Shown here: positions 8,404 through 16,156 of the stretch, piece after piece
Layout: the number at the start of each line of letters is the position of its first letter
How positions within the stretch are numbered: the first letter of the stretch is position 1
NCBI GenBank assembly: GCA_041688815.1
Contig: JBDNHK010000116.1
Coordinates: 1 to 45,539, forward strand
Length of the DNA: 45,539 nt
From: Rhabdothermincola_A sp041688815
GTDB lineage: Bacteria; Actinomycetota; Acidimicrobiia; Acidimicrobiales; Acidimicrobilacustridaceae
Direction: 5' to 3'
Made by a program: the position numbers and the translations under genes
The notes under the pieces: generated by a model
What the model was told of the DNA's origin: nothing
What the model saw: only the letters and a program-made list of their open reading frames with translations
Database searches by the model: none

Positions 8404-9389
8404 CAGCGGCGACGAAGGGTCTCGGCGGTGGCACCGGCGGCGTAGGTGAGGATCATGTCGGCGCCGGCCCGCTTGATGGCGGTGAGGTGCTCGAACATCA
8501 CGGCCGGACCGTCGATCCAGCCCCGTTCCGCAGCCGCGTGGACCATGGCGTACTCCCCCGACACGTGGTAGGCCGCCAGCGGGACGTCGAGCTCGGCGCG
8601 GGCCCGGGCCAGCACGTCGAGGTACGCCAGCGCCGGCTTCACCATCACCATGTCGGCTCCCTCGGCCAGGTCGAGGCGGATCTCCTCGAGCGACTCGCGC
8701 CCGTTGCGGTGGTCCTGTTGGTAGCCGAGGCGGTCGCCGCCCTCGGCGATGGTGACGTCGACGGCGTCACGGAACGGCCCGTACAGCCCAGAGGCGTACT
8801 TGGCCGAGTAGGCGAGGATCACCACGTCGTCGTGGCCCTCGTCGTCGAGCTCGTCGCGGATGGCCATCACCTGTCCGTCCATCATCCCCGACGGGGCACA
8901 GACGTCGACACCGGCATCGGCCTGGGCCAGCGCCACCCGGACGTAGAGGTCGACGGTGGCGTCGTTGTCGACGCGACCATCGGCGGTCATCACCCCGCAG
9001 TGGCCGTGGTCGGTGTACTCGTCGAGACACAGGTCGGCCATGAGCACGACGTCGTCGCCGATGTCGTGGCGCAACGCGGCCAGCGCCCGCGGCACGATCC
9101 CTTCCGGATCCCACGCCCCCGACCCCTCGGGGTCCTTGGTCGACGGCACACCGAAGAGCATGACCGCCGGCACTCCGAGCCCGGCCAGCGACTCGACCTC
9201 GGCGCGAAGCGAGTCGACCGAGTGCTGCACGACACCGGGGAGGGAGGCGATGGCCACCGGCGCGTCGATGCCCTCGCGCACGAACAGAGGGGCAACGAGG
9301 TCGTCGACCCCGAGGGTGGTCTCGGCCACCAGCCGGCGCAGGGTCGGCGTTCGGCGCAGTCGGCGCATGCGCCGGTGGGGGAAGCTCAC
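8403..9389 (-). CDS. hemB: Porphobilinogen synthase (delta-aminolevulinic acid dehydratase)
   Basis: Condenses two 5-aminolevulinate molecules to porphobilinogen. 328 residues. The two catalytic lysines are K197 (AYSAKYASG) and K251 (MVMVKPAL). The metal-site segment reads C121-L-D123-E-Y...H-C131, i.e. Cys-Asp-Cys at the positions that are Cys-Cys-Cys in zinc enzymes, so the active-site metal cannot be assumed to be zinc. The start is GTG 9389, overlapping the cobA/hemD stop by 4 bases (GTGA). Confidence 0.96.
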   Translation of the reverse strand: MSFPHRRMRRLRRTPTLRRLVAETTLGVDDLVAPLFVREGIDAPVAIASLPGVVQHSVDSLRAEVESLAGLGVPAVMLFGVPSTKDPEGSGAWDPEGIVPRALAALRHDIGDDVVLMADLCLDEYTDHGHCGVMTADGRVDNDATVDLYVRVALAQADAGVDVCAPSGMMDGQVMAIRDELDDEGHDDVVILAYSAKYASGLYGPFRDAVDVTIAEGGDRLGYQQDHRNGRESLEEIRLDLAEGADMVMVKPALAYLDVLARARAELDVPLAAYHVSGEYAMVHAAAERGWIDGPAVMFEHLTAIKRAGADMILTYAAGATAETLRRR

Positions 9390-10882
9390 CGCCGCAGCCT
9401 AGGCACCCGTGTGGTCCGCTCCCCCGGCCCGGCGCCGCGGGCGACGAGCGCATCCACGAGACCGTCGATCGTGTGCACCTCGGCCACGACGTCGACCCGC
9501 AGGCCGAGGTGGCGGGCGGTGTCGGCGGTGACCGGTCCGATGCAGGCCACCACCGGCGGCACGGCGTCGATGCCGTGGGCGTCGAGGAACCGCTCGACGC
9601 TCGACGCCGACGTGAAGGTGACGATGTCGGCCCCACGCACCGCCTGGCGCGAGTCGTCGGAGACCTCGGCGGGCACCGTGCGATAAGCGTCGACGACCTC
9701 GACGGCCCAGCCCAGGGAGCGCAGGCCGTCGGGCAGCAACTCGCGTGCGACCGCGGCGCGAGGGAGCAGTACGCGACCACCGCCGGCGGGGGGCAGGGGA
9801 AAGGCCTCGAGCAACGACTCGGCGACGAACCGCTCGGGCACCAGGTCGGCGACGAGGTTGCGGGCCGTCAGCGCGTCGGCGGTACCGGTTCCGATCGCCG
9901 CCAGCTTGACACCGGCCAGGTCGCGGCCGTCGCGAAGCACGTCGCAGAATCGGGAAGCGCCGTTGGGCGAGGTGACGACGACCCAGTCGAACTCGTGGAC
10001 CCGGGCGGCGGTGTCGCGCAAGGCCGCGCCACCATCGGCCGGGTCGACGATGTCGATGGTCGCCACCTCGAGGGCCTGGGCCCCCGCGTCGCGCAGCTTG
10101 CGAGCCAACGCCGAGGCCTGGTGTCTCGGCCGGGTCACGATGACGGTCTGGCCGAACAACGGCCGGGACTCGAACCACGGCAGCTCGGTGGCGGCGACGG
10201 CGCCGATCACGATCGTGGACGGTGCTGCCAGCTCGTGGTCGAGGATCGTGGCGAGGGTGGCCCGCACCGTGTGCTGCTCGGGTCTCGTACCCCACCGCAC
10301 CGCGGCCACGGGAGTGTCGGGACCGAGCCCACCATCAATGAGCCGGCGAACGATCTTCGGGAGTCGGCCGACACCCATGAGGATCACGATCGTGCCCCCG
10401 ACCCGGGCGATGGCCTCCCAGTCGAGCTCACCGCCCTTGTCGGGGTCCTCGTGCCCGGTGACCACCGTGAACGACGTGGACGAGTGCCGCAACGTGACCG
10501 GGATGCCGGCGTAGGCCGGCACGGCAATGGCCGAGGTGACACCCGGGACGATCTCGAACGCGACCCCGGCCTCGTACAGGGCAAGGGCCTCTTCTCCCCC
10601 CCGGGCGAACACGAACGGGTCTCCACCCTTGAGGCGCACGACCTCCTGACCGGCGGCACCCCGGGCCACGAGCAGCGCGTCGATCTCGCCCTGGGGCATC
10701 ACGGCCCGACCGGCGGACTTGGCCACGCTGATCCTCTCGGCCTGCGGTGGGGCCAGATCGAGCAGCGCCGACACCGACAGCCGGTCGTACACGACGACAT
10801 CGGCCCGGGCCAGGACCTCGGCCCCGCGCACGGTGAGCAGCCCAGGGTCTCCGGGGCCGGCCCCGACCAGATAGACGGTCAC
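9386..10882 (-). CDS. Fused uroporphyrinogen-III C-methyltransferase / uroporphyrinogen-III synthase (CobA-HemD)
   Basis: 498 residues, two enzymes in one chain. Residues 1 to about 240 are a CobA/SUMT domain with VYLVGAGPGDPGLLT at the N-terminus, VVRLKGGDPFVFARGGEE in the SAM site and a GxGR-type motif later. Residues from about 250 to the end are a HemD domain (PLFGQTVIVTRPRHQ, VVTSPNGASRF, FTSASSVERFLD). HemD closes the ring to uroporphyrinogen III; CobA methylates it toward siroheme and cobalamin. I chose GTG 10882 because the product then begins MTVYLVGAG as in the family; an upstream GTG at 10933 is in frame. It heads the leftward heme group. Confidence 0.93.
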   Translation of the reverse strand: MTVYLVGAGPGDPGLLTVRGAEVLARADVVVYDRLSVSALLDLAPPQAERISVAKSAGRAVMPQGEIDALLVARGAAGQEVVRLKGGDPFVFARGGEEALALYEAGVAFEIVPGVTSAIAVPAYAGIPVTLRHSSTSFTVVTGHEDPDKGGELDWEAIARVGGTIVILMGVGRLPKIVRRLIDGGLGPDTPVAAVRWGTRPEQHTVRATLATILDHELAAPSTIVIGAVAATELPWFESRPLFGQTVIVTRPRHQASALARKLRDAGAQALEVATIDIVDPADGGAALRDTAARVHEFDWVVVTSPNGASRFCDVLRDGRDLAGVKLAAIGTGTADALTARNLVADLVPERFVAESLLEAFPLPPAGGGRVLLPRAAVARELLPDGLRSLGWAVEVVDAYRTVPAEVSDDSRQAVRGADIVTFTSASSVERFLDAHGIDAVPPVVACIGPVTADTARHLGLRVDVVAEVHTIDGLVDALVARGAGPGERTTRVPRLRR

Positions 10883-10968
10883 GGGTCCGAGGTTACCGAG
10901 GCCGTCGTGGGCGGTCCCCCGCCAATTCGTCACGGCATCGAAATGTGGCGTTTGGCCCGATCGGGACT

Positions 10969-10982
10969 ATTTAGCGCTAAAT
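10969..10982. promoter_or_regulatory. 14-bp perfect palindrome between cobA/hemD and whiB (candidate operator)
   Basis: ATTTAGCGCTAAAT is a perfect palindrome lying 87 bp from the cobA/hemD start and 67 bp from the whiB start. It is AT-rich in a GC-rich genome and is the only long perfect palindrome in this 167-bp divergent intergenic region. A dimeric repressor or activator site for one or both genes is the natural reading. The regulator is unknown. Confidence 0.45.
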
Positions 10983-11049
10983 TCGGTTTCAGCTTCTCGC
11001 AACCCCCCAAATCGGGCACCTCGTGCCCCAGTACGGAACCGGAGGCGTC

Positions 11050-11352
11050 ATGGAGACGTTGACGATCGCGGCCGAGCGGGCCGAATGGATGGACGACGCG
11101 GCATGCCACGGGCGCACCAACCTGTTCTTCGGGATCGCCGGTGAGCGACCCGAGCGGCGGGTGCGCCGAGAGGCCGCGGCACGACGGCTGTGCTCGGGCT
11201 GCCCAGTCCTCATCGAGTGTCGCGACATGGCCCGGGCCAACCGGGAGAACGGCTTCTGGGGGGGCGAGAACGAAGAGGAACGGGCCTCCGCCGGTCACGC
11301 CCCACGCTCCATCAGCCGCCGCTCGGTGCAGGAAGCCGCCAAGGCCAGCTGA
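11050..11352 (+). CDS. WhiB-family [4Fe-4S] transcriptional regulator
   Basis: 100 residues from ATG 11050; GGAGG lies 4 bases upstream. All four cluster cysteines are present: C19, C48, C51 and C57 (pattern C-x28-C-x2-C-x5-C), followed by the WhiB turn GFWGGEN at 68-74. The C-terminus is basic (RSISRRS). WhiB proteins occur only in Actinobacteria and their phages; they bind the primary sigma factor and respond to redox state or NO. It is divergent from the heme operon, so control of that operon is possible but not shown. The subclass (WhiB1-7) cannot be told from the sequence alone. Confidence 0.93.
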   Translation: METLTIAAERAEWMDDAACHGRTNLFFGIAGERPERRVRREAAARRLCSGCPVLIECRDMARANRENGFWGGENEEERASAGHAPRSISRRSVQEAAKAS

Positions 11353-11377
11353 TCCCACAGCCCGGACCGGGGCCGTA

Positions 11378-12775
11378 TCAGCCCGCCCGCGCGGCGGCGT
11401 AGGCATCCAGGGCCCGTTGCCGACTGGCCTTGAGGTCGACGATCGGTCCGGGGTAGGTGACGCCGAGCTCCACCCCTGCGGCCGCCAACTCCAGCGGGCC
11501 AGCCTCCCATGGCGCGTGGATCGCCTCGTCGGCGAGACCCGCCAGCTCCGGCACCCACCGGCGCACGTACACGCCGCCCGGGTCGAACTTGCGGCCCTGG
11601 AGCACCGGGTTGAACACCCGGTGGTACGGCGAGGAGTCAGGCCCGGTTCCGGCGACCCACTGCCAGTTGCCCACGTTCTGAGGCACGTCACCGTCGATCA
11701 GGTGATGGCGGAACCACCGCTCCCCGAGCCGCCAGTCGACCAGCAGGTTCTTGGTGAGGAACGAACCGGCGATCATCCGCACCCGGTTGTGCATCCACCC
11801 AAGAGCGAGGAGTTGGCGCATCCCGGCATCCACCATGGGTACACCGGTGCGGCCCTGCCGCCAAGCCTCGAGGCCCTCACCGTCGTCGCGCCACGCCAAC
11901 CGGGCGAAGGCCGCCTTGAGGGGCTGGTCGACCATGTCGGGCCGCTCGGCCAACGTGTGGGCGTACCAGTCCCGCCAGGCCAACTGCCGCACGAAGGCGG
12001 CCCGACCCGGCGTGGCTTCACCGACGCTCTGGGCCAGCGCGCGGGGCGAGAGGGTCCCGAAGCGCAGGTCCGGTGAGAGCTGGGAGCTGCCGATGGCATC
12101 GGGTCGGTCGCGCGTCTCGCCGTAGTCGTCGACCCGTTCGAGCACCCACGCCATGCGGGCGAGGGCGCCGTCCTCACCGGGCTCGGCCGCGGCTCCCGAC
12201 TCCCCGCCCACCAGCGGGTACGGGCCATCGGGAGCGGGGCAGGGCTCGGCGGCGGCGTCGACGACGACGGCCGGACCGGGTGCGGGCCACGGTGCCCACG
12301 GCGTCGCCGCCCAGACCCGATGGAAGGGGGTGAACACCTGCGACAACGTGGCGGCGGCGGTGCGCACCGAGCCCGGGGGATGCACGAGGGTCCCCCACGA
12401 CCAGCGCACGTCGATACCTTCGTCGGCCAGCGCCTGCCCCACCCGGGTGTCACGCGCCGCGGCGTAGGGCGTCACGTCGGCGTTGGCGTAGATCACCCTC
12501 GCCCCCAGGGTGCGGGCGGCCTCGGGCACCACGACCTCCGCCCCGCCGGCGTGCAGTCGCAGCGATCCGCCCACCTCACGGAGGCGACGGTCGAGGGCGG
12601 CGAGATCGTGCAGGAAACGACGGCGCCGCAATGCGCCGGCGGCTCCGAGCAGACGCCGGTCGAGCACGTACAGCGCCACCACCCGATCGTGGCCAGCGGT
12701 GGCTGCGGCCCAGGCCGGGTTGTCGTCGAGGCGCAGGTCACGGCGGAACCACACCAGCGCGAGATCGTCGGTCAT
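11378..12775 (-). CDS. phr: Deoxyribodipyrimidine photolyase (DNA photolyase/cryptochrome family)
   Basis: Light-dependent repair of UV pyrimidine dimers. 465 residues from ATG 12775 (MTDDLALVWFRRDLRLDDNP); an in-frame ATG at 12787 would add four residues. The N-terminal antenna-binding Rossmann domain covers about residues 1-130. The C-terminal FAD domain carries WRDWYAHTL, GMRQLLALGWMHNRVRM and DGDVPQNVGNWQWVAGTG followed by RVFNP, the class I CPD photolyase signatures, including the Trp-rich electron path. The stop is about 25 bp from the whiB stop, so the two genes converge. A cryptochrome role cannot be excluded. Confidence 0.93.
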   Translation of the reverse strand: MTDDLALVWFRRDLRLDDNPAWAAATAGHDRVVALYVLDRRLLGAAGALRRRRFLHDLAALDRRLREVGGSLRLHAGGAEVVVPEAARTLGARVIYANADVTPYAAARDTRVGQALADEGIDVRWSWGTLVHPPGSVRTAAATLSQVFTPFHRVWAATPWAPWPAPGPAVVVDAAAEPCPAPDGPYPLVGGESGAAAEPGEDGALARMAWVLERVDDYGETRDRPDAIGSSQLSPDLRFGTLSPRALAQSVGEATPGRAAFVRQLAWRDWYAHTLAERPDMVDQPLKAAFARLAWRDDGEGLEAWRQGRTGVPMVDAGMRQLLALGWMHNRVRMIAGSFLTKNLLVDWRLGERWFRHHLIDGDVPQNVGNWQWVAGTGPDSSPYHRVFNPVLQGRKFDPGGVYVRRWVPELAGLADEAIHAPWEAGPLELAAAGVELGVTYPGPIVDLKASRQRALDAYAAARAG

Positions 12776-12821
12776 CGACCGCAACATTACGGAGATCTGG
12801 ACCCACGACCTCGATCGGGGC

Positions 12822-13919
12822 TCAGGCGATCGGGCGCCCGAAGGGCAGGGTGTCGCACCAGGTGGACAGGAAGGCCTCGGCCCGCTCGCACGCGCCGAGG
12901 AGCGGGCCCGACGGATGGTCGGCGACCTCGGCCAGCACCGCGGTCACGACCTCGGTGGCCGCGGCGCGCGCCTCGGTCAGCTCCGGCGTGGGTGCGTCGG
13001 CGGGCCACGCGACCAGCCCCCCCGCCGTGGTCACGAAGTCGGGCAACACCACGACGTCGGCGCGGCGCAGCGTGGCCAGGGCCTTGGCCGTGACCGGCAA
13101 TGCCGCACCGGGGACCACCGCCCGCACCTGTAAGGCCGTGGCCACGTCATGATCGACGACACCGACCTTGGAGCCGGCGACGAGCACCTCGGTGGCCACC
13201 CCGAAGATGGCGGCCGTCGCGGCCGGCTCGACCCCGAGCTCGGCCACGAACCCGGGACCGTGGGCCGCCCAGGCCTCGGACGCCACATCAGGGGCCAGAC
13301 CGTCGGGCAGGACGGCCGTGCCGGTGGGGGTGGCGACGGCGACCACGACCGCGCCCTGCGCCACCAGGGCGGCCACGAGTGCGGGACCCGACTCGTCGAA
13401 CCCGTCGATCACCACCCGTGCCCCCGGCCCGCTGACCACGGTGGCCACGGCGGCGGCCACACCCACGCCCCGCAACTCGTGGCGATGCTCCCACCACAGC
13501 GCGGACCGGGGATCGGTGCCGCGCAACACGTCGCCCTGCGAGGTGGGGAAGCCCTTCGCCGGCTCGAACAGCAGCGACCCGGCGGCCAATTCGGTGGAGA
13601 GCTCCTCGATGAAGGCGGCGGCGGCATCTTCGCGAACCTCGGGCGCGGCGTTCACCGCGGCCGACGCCCCACCGACTCGGCGCTCGAAGGACGCGAACTG
13701 GTAGGTCTGGGTGCGGGCCAGCCAGGTGGCGCCGTCGACCAGCACCTTGGGGGCGCTGCGCACGATGCCCGCCGAGGCGGCGTCGCCGGGAAAGTCGACC
13801 ACCACGAAGCCGTCGACGGTGGTGAGCTTTCGGGTCGTCACGATGTTGGAGTCAAACACACCCGACCGGCCCCGTCCGATCCTGGGAGCCGACGCCAGGG
13901 CGGGTGCAGTGGTGGGCAC
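12822..13919 (-). CDS. Degenerate Glu/Leu/Phe/Val dehydrogenase-like protein, probably not a classical amino acid dehydrogenase
   Basis: 365 residues. The C-terminal half matches the ELFV dehydrogenase fold: a Rossmann-like stretch near 168-200 and VVVLPDFVTTAGGLVAW, which corresponds to the family's PD..NAGG segment. Two hallmarks are lost. The substrate-lysine motif GGGK is replaced by GGASAAVN (83-90), with Ser86 at the Lys position, and the nucleotide loop GxGxxG reads GFDESG. It may bind a ligand without catalysis or catalyse something else. The start is taken as GTG 13919, just downstream of a leftward TATTGT -10 box (13936-13931); GTG 13859 is an alternative. The family call is by motif resemblance. 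Confidence 0.55.
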   Translation of the reverse strand: MPTTAPALASAPRIGRGRSGVFDSNIVTTRKLTTVDGFVVVDFPGDAASAGIVRSAPKVLVDGATWLARTQTYQFASFERRVGGASAAVNAAPEVREDAAAAFIEELSTELAAGSLLFEPAKGFPTSQGDVLRGTDPRSALWWEHRHELRGVGVAAAVATVVSGPGARVVIDGFDESGPALVAALVAQGAVVVAVATPTGTAVLPDGLAPDVASEAWAAHGPGFVAELGVEPAATAAIFGVATEVLVAGSKVGVVDHDVATALQVRAVVPGAALPVTAKALATLRRADVVVLPDFVTTAGGLVAWPADAPTPELTEARAAATEVVTAVLAEVADHPSGPLLGACERAEAFLSTWCDTLPFGRPIA

Positions 13920-13929
13920 CGCAGGCAGT

Positions 13930-13936
13930 CACAATA
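13930..13936. promoter_or_regulatory. Overlapping -10 elements on both strands (bidirectional promoter for ppa and the dehydrogenase-like gene)
   Basis: Rightward, CACAAT (13930-13935) ends 7 bases before the ppa ATG at 13943. Leftward, TATTGT (13936-13931) ends 11 bases before the GTG at 13919. The two hexamers are nearly the same base pairs read on opposite strands. Only 23 bp separate the two start codons, leaving little room for separate promoters, so both mRNAs would be leaderless or nearly so. Confidence 0.5.
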
Positions 13937-13942
13937 GGACCC

Positions 13943-14455
13943 ATGGAACAGCCCACCGAAGCGACCATCGACGTTCTCATCGAGATCCCTCGCGGCAGCC
14001 GCAACAAGTACGAGGTCGATCACGCCACCGGACGCATTCATCTGGATCGACGCCTCTTCGCGGCCACGGCCTACCCGACGGAGTACGGGTTCATCCCCGA
14101 CACCCTGTCGGAGGACGGCGACCCCCTCGACGTGCTCGTGCTCACCGAGGACCCCACGTTCCCGGGCTGCTACATCCACTGCAAGCCGGTGGGGCTGATG
14201 TGGATGGAGGACGAAGCCGGGCCCGACGCCAAGGTCATCTGCGTGGAACCGAACGAACCTCGCTGGAAGGACATCGACGACATCGAGGACCTCCCCGCCG
14301 AGATCCTCGCCGAGATCAAGCACTTCTTCGACATCTACAAGATGCTCGAACCGGGCAAGTTCTCGGTGACCGGCACCTGGGAGAACCGGGCGGCGGCGTG
14401 GGCCGAGATCGAGGCCTCGAGGGTCCGCTACACGACCCACGGCACCGGAGCCTGA
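13943..14455 (+). CDS. ppa: Inorganic pyrophosphatase (family I)
   Basis: Hydrolyses pyrophosphate to phosphate and so drives biosynthetic reactions. 170 residues, the bacterial family I size. The signature DGDPLD with three metal-binding aspartates is at 58-63. IEIPRGSRNKYEVD (13-26) and YPTEYGFIPDT carry further active-site residues, and there is a WKDIDDIEDLP motif later. ATG 13943 has no ribosome site at normal spacing, and CACAAT ends 7 bases upstream, so translation is probably leaderless. Confidence 0.96.
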   Translation: MEQPTEATIDVLIEIPRGSRNKYEVDHATGRIHLDRRLFAATAYPTEYGFIPDTLSEDGDPLDVLVLTEDPTFPGCYIHCKPVGLMWMEDEAGPDAKVICVEPNEPRWKDIDDIEDLPAEILAEIKHFFDIYKMLEPGKFSVTGTWENRAAAWAEIEASRVRYTTHGTGA

Positions 14456-14457
14456 GA

Positions 14458-14517
14458 GGTTCGCCGTGTCGGCCGGCGGTTCGACCCGCCATCGGGCCCG
14501 ACATCGAACGGCGAACC
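14458..14517 (+). terminator. Inverted repeat after ppa (possible terminator)
   Basis: GGTTCGCCGT at 14458-14467 is matched exactly by ACGGCGAACC at 14508-14517. A further complementary pair lies inside (GTCGG with CCGAC), so the loop can fold too. It begins 3 bases after the ppa stop. There is no T tract, which is common for GC-rich actinobacterial terminators but leaves the role uncertain. Confidence 0.35.
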
Positions 14518-14591
14518 ACCGTGGTGAGCATCGCCGACGAGGAGCCCGGTTCGGAGCACTGACCCCGGCCCACGAATCCCGACTCGACTGG

Positions 14592-14620
14592 TCGACTTTC
14601 TCGGTTGCGGTCCCTACAAT
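14592..14620 (+). promoter_or_regulatory. Promoter of the peroxiredoxin gene
   Basis: TCGACT (14592-14597) and TACAAT (14615-14620) are separated by 17 bp, a strong match to the housekeeping sigma consensus. Transcription would start near 14627, giving a leader of about 40 nt that contains AGGAG nine bases before the ATG at 14666. Confidence 0.6.
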
Positions 14621-14665
14621 GAGTAGACCATCTCACCGTCCCACCAGGCTCAGGAGATCCACACC

Positions 14666-15301
14666 ATGGCCATCAGACTCGGCGACACCGTCCCCGACTT
14701 CACCGCCGACACCACCCAAGGGGAGATCTCCTTCCTCGGCTGGAAGGGCGACAGCTGGGCGGTGCTCTTCTCCCACCCCAAGGACTTCACCCCCGTCTGC
14801 ACCACCGAGCTGGGTACGGTCGCCAAGCTCAAGCCCGAGTGGGACGCCCGCAACGTGAAGCCCATCGGTCTGTCGGTCGACCCGGTCGACTCCCACAAGT
14901 TGTGGGAGGGCGACATCGAAGAGACCCAGGGCGAAGCCGTCAACTTCCCGGTCATCGCCGACCCCGACCGCACCGTGGCCGACCTCTACGACATGATCCA
15001 CCCCAACGCCAGCGACACCATGACGGTACGCTCGGTGTTCGTCGTCGACCCGGCCGACAAGCTGCGCCTCACCCTCACCTACCCGGCCAGCACCGGGCGC
15101 AACTTCGACGAGATCCTGCGGGTCATCGACTCGCTCCAGCTCACCGACGGCTACAAGGTCGCCACTCCAGCCAACTGGACCGACGGCGACGACGTCATCG
15201 TGGCCGCGGCGCTGTCGGACGAGGAGGCCACCGAGCGGTTCCCGAAGGGCTTCACCACCCTCAAGCCGTACCTGCGGACCACCCCTCAACCCAACCGCTG
15301 A
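14666..15301 (+). CDS. Peroxiredoxin of the 1-Cys/Prx6 type
   Basis: Reduces hydrogen peroxide and organic hydroperoxides. 211 residues, Prx6 length. The peroxidatic Cys45 lies in SHPKDFTPVCTTELG, preceded by a conserved His. The C-terminal extension typical of Prx6 is present (PANWTDGDDVIVAAALSDEE), and I see no second resolving Cys near the C-terminus. It is a single gene with its own promoter and an AGGAG ribosome site. The physiological reductant is unknown. Confidence 0.93.
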   Translation: MAIRLGDTVPDFTADTTQGEISFLGWKGDSWAVLFSHPKDFTPVCTTELGTVAKLKPEWDARNVKPIGLSVDPVDSHKLWEGDIEETQGEAVNFPVIADPDRTVADLYDMIHPNASDTMTVRSVFVVDPADKLRLTLTYPASTGRNFDEILRVIDSLQLTDGYKVATPANWTDGDDVIVAAALSDEEATERFPKGFTTLKPYLRTTPQPNR

Positions 15302-15361
15302 CCACCCGGGGCGCCCGTGAAGGCGTCGGCGTCGAACCTCTGTCCCCATAGGCTCCTTCGC

Positions 15362-16156
15362 GTGACTGCCACCGAGACCGCCCTGCCCACCCCTCAGCCC
15401 GACGGCGCCACCCCGGCGGCGCGCACCCTCCACGCCAGCAAGGTGTACGGGTCGGGCGACACCGAGGTCCGAGCCCTCGACGACGTCACCGTCGACTTCT
15501 CTCGGGGCGTGTTCACCGCCATCATGGGCCCGTCGGGCTCGGGCAAGTCCACGTTGATGCACTGCATCGCCGGGCTCGACACCCTCACCGGTGGACAGGT
15601 CTTCATCGGTGACGTCGACCTGAGCCGGCTCAACGAGAAGCAACTCACCACATTGCGCCGCGACACCATCGGGTTCGTCTTCCAGGCCTACAACCTGGTG
15701 CCCACGCTCACCGCGGCCGAGAACATCACCCTTCCCCTCGACCTGGCCGGCCGCAAGGTGGACCAGTCCTGGTACGACACCGTCATCGGCGCGGTGAACC
15801 TGGGCGATCGCGTCGGGCACCGCCCGAGCGAGCTCTCCGGCGGCCAACAGCAGCGCGTGGCCGTCGCCCGGGCCCTGGCCAGCAAGCCCCAGATCATCTT
15901 CGCCGACGAACCGACCGGCAACCTCGACTCCAAGAGCGGCAGCGAGATCCTCCAATTCATGCGCTCCGCCGTCGACGACTTCGGGCAGTCGATCGTCATG
16001 GTCACCCACGACCCCGTGGCCGCGTCGTACGCCGACCGGGTGGTGTTCCTGGCCGACGGCAAGGTGGTCGACGACCTCGCCGACCCCACCGCCGACACCG
16101 TGCTGGCCCGCATGCGCACCCTCGGCGAGGACCTCTCGCCCGAGACCAAGGCCTGA
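15362..16156 (+). CDS. ABC transporter ATP-binding protein (MacB/LolD-like)
   Basis: 264 residues. Walker A GPSGSGKST is at 56-64, with the Q-loop in FVFQAYNLVPTLTAAENI, signature LSGGQQQRVAVARAL, Walker B IIFADEPTGNLDS and an H-loop His in MVTHDP. DEPTGNLDSKSG is typical of the LolD/MacB/FtsE subgroup that pairs with FtsX-type permeases. The next gene is exactly such a permease, overlapping by one base (TGATG). GTG 15362 has no ribosome site; TAGGCT (15349-15354) ends 7 bases upstream, so the mRNA is probably leaderless. The substrate is unknown. Confidence 0.93.
   Translation: MTATETALPTPQPDGATPAARTLHASKVYGSGDTEVRALDDVTVDFSRGVFTAIMGPSGSGKSTLMHCIAGLDTLTGGQVFIGDVDLSRLNEKQLTTLRRDTIGFVFQAYNLVPTLTAAENITLPLDLAGRKVDQSWYDTVIGAVNLGDRVGHRPSELSGGQQQRVAVARALASKPQIIFADEPTGNLDSKSGSEILQFMRSAVDDFGQSIVMVTHDPVAASYADRVVFLADGKVVDDLADPTADTVLARMRTLGEDLSPETKA

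Noticed and set aside
7094..8434. Upstream extension of the zwf frame, suggesting a fusion protein
   Set aside because: This part lies over hemL in another frame and is Arg/Gly-rich noise. A GGAGG ribosome site and family N-terminus put the zwf start at GTG 7093.
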